Part shown: positions 8,015 to 17,304 of the stretch, in pieces
How the letters are laid out: every line of letters starts with the position of its first letter
Numbering within the stretch: the stretch's first letter is position 1
DNA from: an uncultured Prevotella sp.
GTDB lineage: Bacteria > Bacteroidota > Bacteroidia > Bacteroidales > Bacteroidaceae
NCBI GenBank assembly: GCA_900553465.1
Contig: USDT01000021.1
Span: 1-46,784 of the forward strand
Length of the DNA stretch: 46,784 bases
Reading direction: 5' to 3'
Program-made: the position numbers and the translations under genes
The notes under the pieces: model-generated
Told to the model about the DNA's origin: nothing
Seen by the model: only the letters and a program-made list of their open reading frames with translations
Databases searched by the model: none

Positions 8015-11000
8015 ATGCTGAACAAGATAATACATTTTTCGCTTCAGAACCGTCTTATGGTTCTTGTGGCGTCAGTGCTGCTTATGGTGGGAGGAGCATA
8101 CATGGCCTTTCATACGGAGGTCGATGTCTTTCCCGATCTGAACGCTCCGACTGTAGTTGTGATGACCGAGGCTGGTGGTATGGCAGCCGAGGAGGTGGAG
8201 CGTCTTGTGACATTCCCCATTGAGACAGCCGTCAACGGAGCGACCGATGTGCGCAGGGTGCGTTCGTCGTCAACAACCGGATTTTCTGTAGTATGGGTAG
8301 AGTTCGACTGGGATACGGACATTTATCTGGCGCGCCAGATAGTTTCTGAGAAACTTTCTACGGTGAGTGGAAGTCTGCCAGACAATGTCAGTCAGCCGGT
8401 GCTGGGGCCACAGTCGTCCATTCTCGGTGAGGTGCTCATCGTGGGATTGACGTCAGACAGCACGTCGATGCTCGACCTTCGCACACTTGCCGACTGGACC
8501 GTGCGTCCGCGTTTGCTGTCTACTGGCGGTGTGGCACAGGTGGCTGTGCTTGGCGGCGACATAAAGGAATATCAGATACTGATACACCCCGACCGTATGA
8601 AACACTACGGAGTGAGCCTTTCGGAGGTGATGGCCGCAACGCGTGGAATGAACCAGAACACCAGTGGAGGTGTGATATATCAGTATGGCAATGAATACAT
8701 CGTGCGCGGAATAGTTTCGGAGAACGATGTGGAGAAGTTGTCACAGTCGGCTCTCAGAACGGCTTCGGGTACAACGGTGACACTGGCCGACGTGGCCGAT
8801 GTGAAGATAGGTGCACAGCAACCCAAGCTGGGTGTGGCTTCGGAGAAGGGAAAACCGGCGGTACTGCTCACCGTAACGAAGCAGCCCAACACGGGAACGA
8901 TTGAGCTTACAGAAAAACTGGAGGAGGCCATAAAGGACCTTAAGAAGAACATGCCGTCTGATGTGCACGTGTCGACTGATATATTCAGACAGGCCAACTT
9001 CATAAACAGCTCGATAGACAATGTGCAGGAGTCGCTCATCGAAGGTGCCATCTTTGTTGTGATTGTACTTTTCCTGTTCCTTGCCAACGTCCGTACGACA
9101 GTCATATCGCTTGTCACTCTGCCGCTATCCTTGCTCATAACTCTGCTTGTGCTCCATTATATGGGACTGAGCATCAACACCATGAGCCTCGGAGGTATGG
9201 CCATTGCCATCGGCTCACTTGTGGATGATGCCATAGTGGATGTGGAGAATGTGTGGAAGCATCTGCGCCAGAACCGTATGCTGCCGGCAGAGGAACGTCG
9301 GCCGGTGCTCGACGTAGTATTCGATGCTTCGCGCGAAGTTCGTATGCCTATTCTCAATTCCACTATTATAATAGTTGTAAGTTTTGTGCCGTTGTTCTTC
9401 CTCAGTGGTATGGAAGGCAAGATGCTCATTCCGCTCGGTATCGCGTTCATTGTGGCACTGTTTGCATCGACTATCGTGGCACTGACACTCACACCGGTGC
9501 TGTGCAGCTATCTGCTTGGCGGACGCAAGGGTAGTGAAGGATTGCCAAAGGAGGCTTTTGTGGCAGTGTGGTTGAAGAAATATTATGAGGCGGCATTGCT
9601 TTGGGTGTTGGGGCATAAGAAGACCGTGGTAGGTGGTACGGCTGTGTTGCTCGTAGCGGCCATAGGCTTCTTCTTCACGCTCGGCCACAGTTTCCTGCCG
9701 GGATTCAACGAAGGTTCGTTCACGATAAACATCAGTTCGCTGCCCGGAATTTCGCTTGAGGAATCGGACAACATAGGTCGTCGTGCGGAGAAACTGCTGC
9801 TGACTGTGCCCGAGATAAAGACAGTGGCGCGCAAGACAGGACGTGCCGAGCTTGACGAGCACGCTCTGGGAGTGAACGTTTCGGAGATTGAGGCCCCGTT
9901 CGAACTGAAGGATCGTTCGCATGAGGAAGTGCTTGCCGACGTGCGAAAGAAACTGTCTGTGCTTACGGGTGTGAACATAGAGATCGGTCAGCCCATAAGC
10001 CATCGCATCGATGCAATGCTCAGTGGTACACAGGCCAATATTGCTATAAAGCTCTTCGGCGACGACTTGAACCGCATGTTCCTCATAGGTAACGAGATAA
10101 AGGAGTCGATTGAGTCGGTGGAAGGTATAGCTGACCTGAACGTGGAGCAGCAGATAGAACGTCCGGAACTGAAGATTGTGCCGCGCCGAGACATGTTGCG
10201 CAAGTATGGCATATCGCTTCCTGAGTTTGCGGAGTTCGTATCGGTGTGCATGGCCGGTGAGACTGTGTCACAGGTGTATGAGAGTGGTAAGAGCTTCAAT
10301 CTTGTGGTGCGTGTGGACGAAGATGACCGCAAGACAATGGAACGCATAGAGGACATGATGATAGACACGGCCGACGGACAGCGTATTCCGCTTACGGAGG
10401 TGGCTGATGTTGTGTCGGCCAAGGGTCCGAACACCATCAACCGCGAGAATGTGAAGCGCAAGATTGTCATCTCTGCCAATACAAGCGGACGCGACCTTCG
10501 CAGTGTTGTGAACGATATACAGAAACGAATTGACAGTCAGATAAAGCTGCCGGAAGGTTATCATATAGAATATGGCGGACAGTTCGAGAGCGAACAGGCG
10601 GCCAGCCGTACACTGATGATAACATCGCTGATGAGTATAGTGGTGATATTCCTGTTGCTTTATATGCAGTTCAAGAACTCTTTTGAGAGCGGTGTCATCA
10701 TGCTTAACCTGCCACTTGCACTCATCGGAGGTGTGTTCGCACTGGTGTTTACGACAGGTGAGGTGAGCATCCCGGCCATCATCGGATTCATTTCGCTGTT
10801 TGGTATTGCCACGCGAAACGGTATGCTGCTCATAACCCGATACAACGCGCTGCGCAATGAAGACGGATTGTCGGTACGTGAGAGTGTGCTGCGAGGTTCG
10901 CTCGACCGACTTAACCCCATACTTATGACAGCTCTAACATCGGCCTTGGCACTTGTGCCTCTGGCATTGAGAGGCGGTCTGCCTGGCAATGAAATACAAA

Positions 11001-11128
11001 GTCCGATGGCAAAGGTTATATTGGGCGGACTGCTTACGTCCACTTTCCTCAATGCGTTTATATTGCCCGTTGTGTATGAGTGGATGCAGGGAAAGGAAGA
11101 AAAGATGAAACGAAATAAAACGAAATGA
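8015..11128 (+). CDS. heavy-metal RND efflux pump (CusA/CzcA family)
   Basis: Proton-driven inner-membrane pump subunit, 1037 aa, the normal RND size with 12 predicted helices and two large periplasmic loops. The N-terminus (MLNKIIHFSLQNRLMV, then DVFPDLNAPTVVVMTEA) is characteristic of the heavy-metal (HME) branch. The TM4 signature reads AIAIGSLVDDAIVDVENVW. The Asp pair and DVEN differ from the CzcA pattern (DFG...DGAVV) and from the monovalent CusA pattern (GAMVDAAIVMIEN), so it belongs to another HME subgroup and the metal specificity is uncertain. The final codons overlap the next gene by 4 nt (ATGA). Confidence 0.94.
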   Translation: MLNKIIHFSLQNRLMVLVASVLLMVGGAYMAFHTEVDVFPDLNAPTVVVMTEAGGMAAEEVERLVTFPIETAVNGATDVRRVRSSSTTGFSVVWVEFDWDTDIYLARQIVSEKLSTVSGSLPDNVSQPVLGPQSSILGEVLIVGLTSDSTSMLDLRTLADWTVRPRLLSTGGVAQVAVLGGDIKEYQILIHPDRMKHYGVSLSEVMAATRGMNQNTSGGVIYQYGNEYIVRGIVSENDVEKLSQSALRTASGTTVTLADVADVKIGAQQPKLGVASEKGKPAVLLTVTKQPNTGTIELTEKLEEAIKDLKKNMPSDVHVSTDIFRQANFINSSIDNVQESLIEGAIFVVIVLFLFLANVRTTVISLVTLPLSLLITLLVLHYMGLSINTMSLGGMAIAIGSLVDDAIVDVENVWKHLRQNRMLPAEERRPVLDVVFDASREVRMPILNSTIIIVVSFVPLFFLSGMEGKMLIPLGIAFIVALFASTIVALTLTPVLCSYLLGGRKGSEGLPKEAFVAVWLKKYYEAALLWVLGHKKTVVGGTAVLLVAAIGFFFTLGHSFLPGFNEGSFTINISSLPGISLEESDNIGRRAEKLLLTVPEIKTVARKTGRAELDEHALGVNVSEIEAPFELKDRSHEEVLADVRKKLSVLTGVNIEIGQPISHRIDAMLSGTQANIAIKLFGDDLNRMFLIGNEIKESIESVEGIADLNVEQQIERPELKIVPRRDMLRKYGISLPEFAEFVSVCMAGETVSQVYESGKSFNLVVRVDEDDRKTMERIEDMMIDTADGQRIPLTEVADVVSAKGPNTINRENVKRKIVISANTSGRDLRSVVNDIQKRIDSQIKLPEGYHIEYGGQFESEQAASRTLMITSLMSIVVIFLLLYMQFKNSFESGVIMLNLPLALIGGVFALVFTTGEVSIPAIIGFISLFGIATRNGMLLITRYNALRNEDGLSVRESVLRGSLDRLNPILMTALTSALALVPLALRGGLPGNEIQSPMAKVILGGLLTSTFLNAFILPVVYEWMQGKEEKMKRNKTK

Positions 11129-12303
11129 CGATGAAAAAGGTTATTATAGTTGCTGCGGCACTGGTATTCGGACTGAATGCCGGTGCGCAGAGCATAGACG
11201 AGATACTGAGAAGTGTGGAGCAGAACAACAAGGAACTGCAGGCACTGGGCGAGCGGGGCAAGGCGGATGCGCTTGATATCGAGGCCCAGAACAATCTGGA
11301 GGATCCCAGCGTAGAGTACAGTCCGTTTTTTGCCAAAGGTGTTGACGGCATTGCTACTTCGGAACTTGTTGTGAAGCAGGGCTTTGATTTTCCGACAGTG
11401 TATGCGGCACGCAGCAAGTCGGGAAAGCTGCAGAAAGAAGTTGTTGATCTGGGTTATCAGACTTCTCGCTGTAATATTCTGCTTTCGGCAAAGCAGTTGT
11501 GTCTTGACCTGATACTTCTGAATCAGGAGCGTGAACTGCTCGAGAAGCGCCGCAAGAACGCCGAGGAACTGCTCACCATGTATGAAACGAGAATGAAGAA
11601 TGGTGATGCCACCATACTGGAGGTGAACAAGGTGAAGATGGACAGGATGAATGTACAGACGGAAGTGACGCAGAATGAAGTGGCACATCAGACGGCCTTG
11701 CAGTCGCTTCTGGCACTGAACGGCAATATGCCTCTTGAATTCAGCTTGAAAGATTATCCTTCCGGACAGGCCCTGGTGGACTATGAGGCTCTTTATGACA
11801 AGGCTGTGGCTTCCGAGCTGACGCTTCGTTCGGCACGTGCGGAGGTGAAGGCTTCGGCTCAGGAAGTGAAAGTGAACAGACAGAACTGGCTGCCTAAGCT
11901 GGAGTTGGGTTACAGACGAAACACCGACGGTTCGGATGCTAGCAACGGTTTCATGGTCGGCGCGTCGTTCCCTTTGTTCTCGGGACGCAACAAACTGAAG
12001 TCGGCCAAGGCAAGACTGCAGGAATCCACGCTGCAGCTGGACAATGTGAAGGTGCAGACAGAGAACAATGTGCGTTCGCAAGTTAATGAGATGAAGCAGT
12101 TGCGCAAGGCTGCAGACACCTATGATACGGCATTGCTCAATTCAACGCTCGACCTCCTGCGTAAGGCTGTGGAGGGCGGTGAGCTTTCGCTCATTGATTA
12201 TTATGTTGAGGCTGACGCCATATACAAGAATCTGCAGACGCAGATGCAACTTGAAAACAGATATCAGAAGGTGTTGGCTGAACTAACAAAGGGTGATTTG
12301 TAA
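11125..12303 (+). CDS. TolC-like outer-membrane efflux protein
   Basis: Outer-membrane factor completing the metal exporter, 392 aa. It has a cleavable signal (MTMKKVIIVAAALVFGLNAGAQ) and two outer-membrane-efflux repeats rich in alpha-helical coiled coil, for example QERELLEKRRKNAEELL and the matching C-terminal LDNVKVQTENNVRSQV segment. Shorter than Escherichia coli TolC, as is usual for CzcC-like partners in Bacteroidetes. The start overlaps the pump gene by 4 nt, so adaptor, pump and channel are one operon. Two hairpins at 12312-12349 and 12382-12415 follow. Confidence 0.9.
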   Translation: MTMKKVIIVAAALVFGLNAGAQSIDEILRSVEQNNKELQALGERGKADALDIEAQNNLEDPSVEYSPFFAKGVDGIATSELVVKQGFDFPTVYAARSKSGKLQKEVVDLGYQTSRCNILLSAKQLCLDLILLNQERELLEKRRKNAEELLTMYETRMKNGDATILEVNKVKMDRMNVQTEVTQNEVAHQTALQSLLALNGNMPLEFSLKDYPSGQALVDYEALYDKAVASELTLRSARAEVKASAQEVKVNRQNWLPKLELGYRRNTDGSDASNGFMVGASFPLFSGRNKLKSAKARLQESTLQLDNVKVQTENNVRSQVNEMKQLRKAADTYDTALLNSTLDLLRKAVEGGELSLIDYYVEADAIYKNLQTQMQLENRYQKVLAELTKGDL

Positions 12304-12311
12304 TAAATATG

Positions 12312-12349
12312 ATGCTCTGCTGTAACAGTAGGAAACTACGGCAGAGCAT
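12312..12349 (+). terminator. hairpin after the efflux operon
   Basis: ATGCTCTGC (12312-12320) pairs with GCAGAGCAT (12341-12349), extended inward by TGTA/TACG with one wobble. No T-run follows, so this is a stable 3' hairpin rather than a classical terminator. Confidence 0.45.
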
Positions 12350-12381
12350 TGAGAAAATACAGAACAATAAGTAGTGGATAC

Positions 12382-12415
12382 AAAAACAGGCAGGGCGAAT
12401 GTCCTGCCTGTTTTT
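12382..12415. terminator. bidirectional terminator between the efflux operon and the yitT-like gene
   Basis: A perfect 13-bp stem, AAAAACAGGCAGG and CCTGCCTGTTTTT, with an 8-nt loop. It gives a T-run on both strands between two convergent genes. Confidence 0.9.
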
Positions 12416-12429
12416 ATGTTGCGTGTAGT

Positions 12430-13329
12430 TTATTTTATCTTGTCGAAACCTTCGCCGAACACTCCGTGACAGAAGGATTGTGATACGAGAGCGTCAGGGT
12501 CGATGCTTTTGATGTAGTTGAAAAGGTCTTGTGACTCGTATTTGCGTGCAAGAACAATAAGTATATCGACCTCTTTCTTTGAATACCAGCCTTTTCCTGT
12601 TATTGCCGTGACACCGCGATGGAGCTTCTGGTTTATCACATCGGCTATCTTGTCGTATTCTTTTGATATGATGATGAACTGCACAGTCTGGCGTGCTCCG
12701 TTGATGACGTAGTCGCATACGAAACTTGCTACCAGAGTGAAAGCAATACCATAGACAATCTTTTCAGAGCTGTGGAACAGAATGTATGACGAGCTGATGA
12801 TGGTGATATCGATGAACTGCATGGCCCGTCCGAAACTCATTCGGAAGTATTTGTTGAGCAGCGCTATGATGATATCGGTGCCTCCGGTTGAACCGTTGTG
12901 CGAGAACACGAGACCAAGGCCCGCTCCTGCCATTGCACCTCCGATGAGTACGTGCATGAATGTGTCCTTTCCTGCGGTGATGATTGGGAATGCCTCAAAA
13001 ATGGGTTGCAGCGCACCGACAAGCACTGCCATTATCGTTACGCCGATGATAGTGCGTATGCTGAATTGTTTGGTGAGAGCCCTGAAGGCTATAAGCAACA
13101 TTGTGGCATTGAGAATGTAAATGGATGCTCCGGCTGGGAACTTGAATGCATAGTATAATAAAGCTGATATACCGGCCACGCCTCCCATAACCACTTTCTC
13201 AGGAAGAATGAATGCTGTGTAACCTATTGAGTAGAGCAGTATGCCTAAAAAGATGAAGAACAGATCCTTCCACTGCTGTTTTTTTACCCTATATTTGGCG
13301 GCTTTGTTGTTAATGTTCATGATATTCAT
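12430..13329 (-). CDS. YitT family membrane protein (DUF161 + DUF2179)
   Basis: Predicted integral membrane protein of unknown transport function. The N-terminal two-thirds have five or six hydrophobic helices, starting FFIFLGILLYSIGYTAFILP, with the family segment HNGSTGGTDIIIALLNKYF. The C-terminal cytoplasmic DUF2179 domain contains LHRGVTAITGKGWYSKKE. About 300 aa, a typical length. I start at the ATG at 13329 because the further in-frame TTG at 13350 overlaps the TATATTTG promoter box. The ATG at 13320 is equally possible. It is transcribed alone, and the terminator at 12382-12415 serves it. Confidence 0.85.
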   Translation of the reverse strand: MNIMNINNKAAKYRVKKQQWKDLFFIFLGILLYSIGYTAFILPEKVVMGGVAGISALLYYAFKFPAGASIYILNATMLLIAFRALTKQFSIRTIIGVTIMAVLVGALQPIFEAFPIITAGKDTFMHVLIGGAMAGAGLGLVFSHNGSTGGTDIIIALLNKYFRMSFGRAMQFIDITIISSSYILFHSSEKIVYGIAFTLVASFVCDYVINGARQTVQFIIISKEYDKIADVINQKLHRGVTAITGKGWYSKKEVDILIVLARKYESQDLFNYIKSIDPDALVSQSFCHGVFGEGFDKIK

Positions 13330-13347
13330 ATTTGTATTTTGTTGATG

Positions 13348-13355
13348 CAAATATA
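13348..13355 (-). promoter_or_regulatory. promoter -7 box of the yitT-like gene
   Basis: Reads TATATTTG on the minus strand, 18 nt before the chosen start codon. This implies a very short leader. Confidence 0.6.
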
Positions 13356-13731
13356 ACTTAAATTTTTATTGCATCAAAAAAAATCGTATGATATTTAGTG
13401 TAATGTTTTCTATTATGGCGTAGCACGAATTATTTACAAAAACCAATACAGAATGTTGTTTTATTAATACGTGTCTCAGTCAACCTGCTGATGTATCGGA
13501 ACATAAGTGCAGATGCCGTGTTTGTAATTTTTTTATGGCGCAGTTTTCCTGCTCAACCGATAAATAATAGGGGAAGAGAAATTACGTATAAATTCCGGAA
13601 AATCCGAAAAGGAAGAATTCTATCGTTAATAACGATTCGTCCGGGGAATCATAAACACAAAATTTGCTCATACTTCCCGCGTCTTTTCTCATGTCTGATA
13701 TCAGCGTTTTCTCAGAACACTCAGCTGGCGT

Positions 13732-14164
13732 ACTTACAATTTTTCTTGACTTTTTTTTGACAAAATAAAATCGCGAAAGAGATGTTAAGAAATGTAAAAT
13801 CAGGTGCGATAAAGGCTCTTTCTGGTCATACCGTCATGTAGCATACACTACCTTGCAGTACCGGATAGTCTTCCTGACATTCCGATTAAGGCCGTTTCAC
13901 GCCATGATTACGCCCATATTATGGTGTGATATGGAGCATTTCAGGGCCTGAAACGGGCAATATCACAAGCCGAAACGGTGCTTATTGCAGGACGAAAAAA
14001 TGAATGTCATACATAAGCTATTGCTGTTCAAAGACTTATGTGAAGTCCTTATAATTCGCGTATTTGCGTCCGAAGTAATGTCCGTTTGCAAATTCTCGCT
14101 TATTTTTCGGGGTAGAACTGAAAACTCAGACGAAAAAATCGCAGGAAACTGAAAATCTGTAAGT
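13732..14164 (+). mobile_element. 433-bp MITE-like element, copy A
   Basis: It ends in inverted repeats: ACTTACAATTTTTC at the left and GAAAATCTGTAAGT at the right. It aligns without gaps over its full length to the reverse complement of 22731-23163, at roughly 80-85% identity by eye. Inside are an AT-rich left arm (TTGACTTTTTTTTGACAAAA), six 22-bp units (13862-13993), and a right arm with CGCGTATTTGCG and TCGCTTATTTTTCGGGGTAG. No transposase is encoded and no clear target duplication is seen. A frame without stops on the minus strand is conserved in copy B but starts outside the element. The flanks 13356-13731 and 14165-14351 show no gene. Confidence 0.75.
13862..13993 (+). repeat. 22-bp repeat array, copy 2 (six units, inside element A)
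   Basis: Units start at 13862, 13884, 13906, 13928, 13950 and 13972. They begin CGGATAGTCT, GATTAAGGCC, GATTACGCCC, GATATGGAGC, GAAACGGGCA and GAAACGGTGC. Most keep the pattern of a G-A-rich head, a central GGnC, then ATTTC or ATATC and a 7-nt spacer such as AGGGCCT. Confidence 0.8.
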
Positions 14165-14345
14165 GCCCCATTTTGTTTTATTCCAGCGGAATGAAACACA
14201 GCTGATTCACTATTGAAGTCTCACTCTTCCCGTTGAAATCAATATCCCACATAATTATTTCCATTGAGCATTTCTTCGGATGCGGATGTGTGCCGGTGCT
14301 TTGTCCTGACTCTTGCCCGGTGCAGTTTTAAAGAAATTACAGGTA

Positions 14346-14379
14346 CAAAAAAATCTGCACCCGAAATTAGGTGCAGATT
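14346..14379 (-). terminator. terminator of the secreted two-module protein gene
   Basis: A perfect 10-bp stem, AATCTGCACC and GGTGCAGATT (14352-14379), with an 8-nt loop. On the minus strand it is followed by TTTTTTTGT. It lies 24 nt past the stop codon. Confidence 0.9.
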
Positions 14380-14402
14380 CCAGATTTTGGTACAAGGTAT
14401 TA

Positions 14403-15863
14403 TTATTTGGTGATTTGCTTTTTGCCGTTCTTTATAACAATGCCTTTGTAAGAATCGTTAACTATCTGTCCTCCTACGTTAAAGGTCTTTCCGTCCTTTG
14501 TCTCCTTATCGGCATTGATGTCTTTGATAGCTGTTGCTATAGTTCCGTCAGTGAGATAAATACCCATTATTATGCCTTTGTCATTGTTGCCGGTATAATT
14601 GTTCAGGGTGATGCTTTCTATCTGTTTGTTGCTTTGCGGATAATCCTCGATTTCATACAGACCGACATAATCTCTGTCGTCAACGCCACCATAATAGCGG
14701 CCTGTCTGTACGGCAGCCAATGATTGGTTGTTACACCAGTCGGGTATTTCGATAAAGCTTGTGCTGTTGGAACCGTCTGTATAGTTATATGTTACGTCTA
14801 TCACGGCCGGACCGTTTCCTGCAGTTGCAAGATAAACAAGCGCACCATAGTCGCTTACCGTAGGTTTGTCTTCCAACTCGAGTGTTGTGGTTGACTCGTC
14901 TACGTCGGGTGTTTCCATATCATCGGCAACGAGTCGTGTGGCATTGAGCGCGCTATAATCCACTTTATATGTCCTGTTGCTTTTTGTTACAATGTTTCCG
15001 TCTTCAGGAAGACCGTATTCGGTTGTCATTTCCATCTCACCAAGAGACTGGGAATAAAGCACACATGCATTTCTGTCGAGCGGAGCGCTGGAGTGTTCGC
15101 TTATAGGTCTTGCTTCCGCAACAACGTCTGCATTGAAACCTTCTGCTATTTCAATGGGCTGACTGCCTGTTGATAATCCGAGAATTGTGGGATATCCGTT
15201 GCTTACGTTGGTCTTTTCAATGTACACAGACTGAATTTCCTTGTTGGGGTCTGTTGCTATTGATTTTTCGAGAAGACGTACAGCACTTACGCCCTGCGGA
15301 TTTTCTGTCTCACGGTCTATGCGGTCGAATCCCCAGAAAGCCTCGTCTTTGCCTTTGTGTTCTTCCGGATCCTTGCTTTCGTTCCACCAGTCTTCTATTG
15401 TGATGTTGGCATATGTATAATCTCCTCCTTTATAGAAAACTTCTACATATAAATCTGTCGGTCCGTTTCCGCAGATGCAGAGCAACCACAATTTGTCTGT
15501 TTTTACGGGAGTGCTCAGCATGAGTTCTCCGTTTGTTGGAAAATTGCTGCCTGCCGGATCCTGAGGACCTGCCAGTCTGAGAGCGTTGTTCGTTGTATAG
15601 TCAATGTTGTAAAGGTTTCCGCTTTCAAATGCCTTCATCGGCATTTCAGATGGTAATCCGTTATTGACAAAGTCCAGTTTCTTGCTGAACAGTCCTACAC
15701 TTCCGTTGTCAATTCCAAGTACAAGGTGTTCTTCCACAGGTACTCCTTCAGCAACTACGTCTGCCGTAAATCCGCTTTTAACTCTGATTTGTCCCTCCTG
15801 CTGGGCGAATGATGGCAACATGCCAAGAAAAAATGAATTTAGTAATAGTAAAGTCTTTTTCAT
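14403..15863 (-). CDS. secreted protein with two tandem modules and a Prevotella-type C-terminal tail
   Basis: 486 aa with a signal peptide (MKKTLLLLNSFFLGMLPSFA). The mature part contains two diverged copies of one module of about 190-200 residues. The first starts near GFTADVVAEGVPVEEH and the second near GFNADVVAEARPISEH. Both contain a GNGP element followed by a V-x-YxxG strand and an acidic I-x-DW motif (ITIEDWWN and IEIPDWCN), suggesting a beta-sandwich fold. The last 25 residues (FNVGGQIVNDSYKGIVIKNG, then KKQ) resemble the short tail common on exported Prevotella proteins and possibly recognised by type IX secretion. The binding or enzymatic function is unknown. Monocistronic with a strong terminator. 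Confidence 0.8.
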   Translation of the reverse strand: MKKTLLLLNSFFLGMLPSFAQQEGQIRVKSGFTADVVAEGVPVEEHLVLGIDNGSVGLFSKKLDFVNNGLPSEMPMKAFESGNLYNIDYTTNNALRLAGPQDPAGSNFPTNGELMLSTPVKTDKLWLLCICGNGPTDLYVEVFYKGGDYTYANITIEDWWNESKDPEEHKGKDEAFWGFDRIDRETENPQGVSAVRLLEKSIATDPNKEIQSVYIEKTNVSNGYPTILGLSTGSQPIEIAEGFNADVVAEARPISEHSSAPLDRNACVLYSQSLGEMEMTTEYGLPEDGNIVTKSNRTYKVDYSALNATRLVADDMETPDVDESTTTLELEDKPTVSDYGALVYLATAGNGPAVIDVTYNYTDGSNSTSFIEIPDWCNNQSLAAVQTGRYYGGVDDRDYVGLYEIEDYPQSNKQIESITLNNYTGNNDKGIIMGIYLTDGTIATAIKDINADKETKDGKTFNVGGQIVNDSYKGIVIKNGKKQITK

Positions 15864-16019
15864 GCTTAATGTTTTTTTGTTTGGTTGTTAAAAATATAAT
15901 ATTGGACTATATAATTGTTTTAACAACTATAAAATAGAGATTATTGAAATTTTAATGATTGTAAACAATGTTACATTCTTGTTAACTTTTTGAGTGCATA
16001 CACGAATTTCAAAAAAGAG

Positions 16020-16050
16020 TTTGCATAATCAAAGTTTTTCTGTAACTTTG
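16020..16050 (+). promoter_or_regulatory. corA promoter (TTTG ... TAACTTTG)
   Basis: TTTG at 16020-16023 and TAACTTTG at 16043-16050 have the spacing expected for the Bacteroidetes primary sigma factor. They lie in the gap 15864-16196, which has no gene. A candidate start for the minus-strand gene in the same gap is not clear. Confidence 0.7.
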
Positions 16051-16056
16051 CATCCG

Positions 16057-16196
16057 CAACAATTAAAACGAATTTATGGACGATTATCACGCGGAAAATA
16101 TTACTTTCTGAGGCTGGTGACAGAGTGTTACTCTAAGCAAAGAGACTGTCTCCTGCCGACAAATCAAAAGACGAGAAATCTAAGGAGATTAGCTTT
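16057..16196 (+). promoter_or_regulatory. structured corA 5' leader of about 140 nt
   Basis: The leader between the promoter and the corA start is long for this window. It holds AGAGT-GTT-ACTCT, GAGA-CTG-TCTC and, just before the start codon, AATCT-AAGG-AGATT, which would place the purine-rich AAGG in a hairpin loop. I do not recognise an M-box or other known magnesium element. Its role as a sensor is only a possibility. Confidence 0.35.
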
Positions 16197-17123
16197 ATGA
16201 GAACATTCTGGAATACTGACAGTGCCCTGAAAGCGATAGCTGAGTGGCAACCCAACTGCTGGATACAAGTGACATGTCCTACTGAAGAAGATCAGCAGTG
16301 GCTTGAAGATAAATTCAATTTACCCGATTATTTCCTTTCCGACGTAAGCGATACCGATGAGCGTGCCCGTTACGAATATGATGACGGTTGGATGCTTATA
16401 ATCCTTCGTATTCCTTATGTGAAGGAGATACGTTCGCGTACGCCGTACACCACTGTTCCGCTTGGTATTATTCATAAAGGTGATGTCACAATCACTGTTT
16501 GTTATTATGAGACAAACATGATGATTGATTTTGTGAGCTACCAGCAGAAACGCGGCGAAGGCTTCACCGACTATGTGGATATGATATTCCGTCTGTTCCT
16601 TTCTTCCGCAGTGTGGTATCTGAAACGATTGAAGCAGATAAACACTCTCATAGAGAAGGCAAAGCATAATCTTGACAATGTGGTGAACAATGAATCGCTT
16701 ATCGCGCTCAGTCGTCTGCAGGATTCTCTTACATATTTTATAACGTCAATCCGTGGCAACGAAACTCTTCTTGCGAAACTGAAGTTCAAACTTCAGGTCG
16801 ATGAACTTGACGCCGATCTTATTGAAGACGTCAATATCGAGATGTCGCAGGCGCGAGAAACAACAAACATCTATTCCAACATTCTCGAATCAACTATGGA
16901 CACCTATTCGAGCATCATCAACAATAATATGAACACCGTGATGCGCACGCTCACATCGGTTTCTATTATAATGATGTTCCCGACGCTCATAGCCTCGCTT
17001 TTCGGAATGAACCTTATCAATGGCATGGAGTCAACCAGTTATGGATTCATTGTGGCATTGGTTATTTCCGTATGTGTTTCAGGGCTGTCATGGTTTATTT
17101 TGCGCCACAAAAGATTACTTTGA
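16197..17123 (+). CDS. corA: CorA-family magnesium transporter
   Basis: Homopentameric Mg2+ (possibly Co2+/Ni2+) channel, 308 aa. A large acidic N-terminal cytoplasmic domain is followed by the long stalk helix and two C-terminal transmembrane helices. The family GMN signature is present after TM1 (LIASLFGMNLING). The second helix reads FIVALVISVCVSGLSWFI, and the tail ends in the basic RHKRLL. The start ATG follows AAGGAGATTAGCTTT. It has its own promoter and a long leader. No terminator is evident before the next promoter at 17153. Confidence 0.92.
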   Translation: MRTFWNTDSALKAIAEWQPNCWIQVTCPTEEDQQWLEDKFNLPDYFLSDVSDTDERARYEYDDGWMLIILRIPYVKEIRSRTPYTTVPLGIIHKGDVTITVCYYETNMMIDFVSYQQKRGEGFTDYVDMIFRLFLSSAVWYLKRLKQINTLIEKAKHNLDNVVNNESLIALSRLQDSLTYFITSIRGNETLLAKLKFKLQVDELDADLIEDVNIEMSQARETTNIYSNILESTMDTYSSIINNNMNTVMRTLTSVSIIMMFPTLIASLFGMNLINGMESTSYGFIVALVISVCVSGLSWFILRHKRLL

Positions 17124-17152
17124 CGGAAAAATGTAAAAAATACATAAGTTTT

Positions 17153-17184
17153 TTTGCGGAATTACTTTTTTTTATTTAAGTTTG
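17153..17184 (+). promoter_or_regulatory. promoter of the DUF349 protein gene
   Basis: TTTG (17153-17156) and TAAGTTTG (17177-17184), leaving a leader of about 115 nt. Confidence 0.6.
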
Positions 17185-17304
17185 CATCAATAATTATTTG
17201 AATTTAAAATATCATGCAAAATGTTAATGTCTTTGAATATAAAGGCATTTTGATATTTGCTTGGATATTGTGGAAAAACCGTGTCATAAACTTAAAACAG
17301 TGAA

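Noticed and set aside
16057..16196. Known M-box magnesium riboswitch in the corA leader
   Set aside because: I could not find the conserved M-box core. Only small local hairpins are visible.
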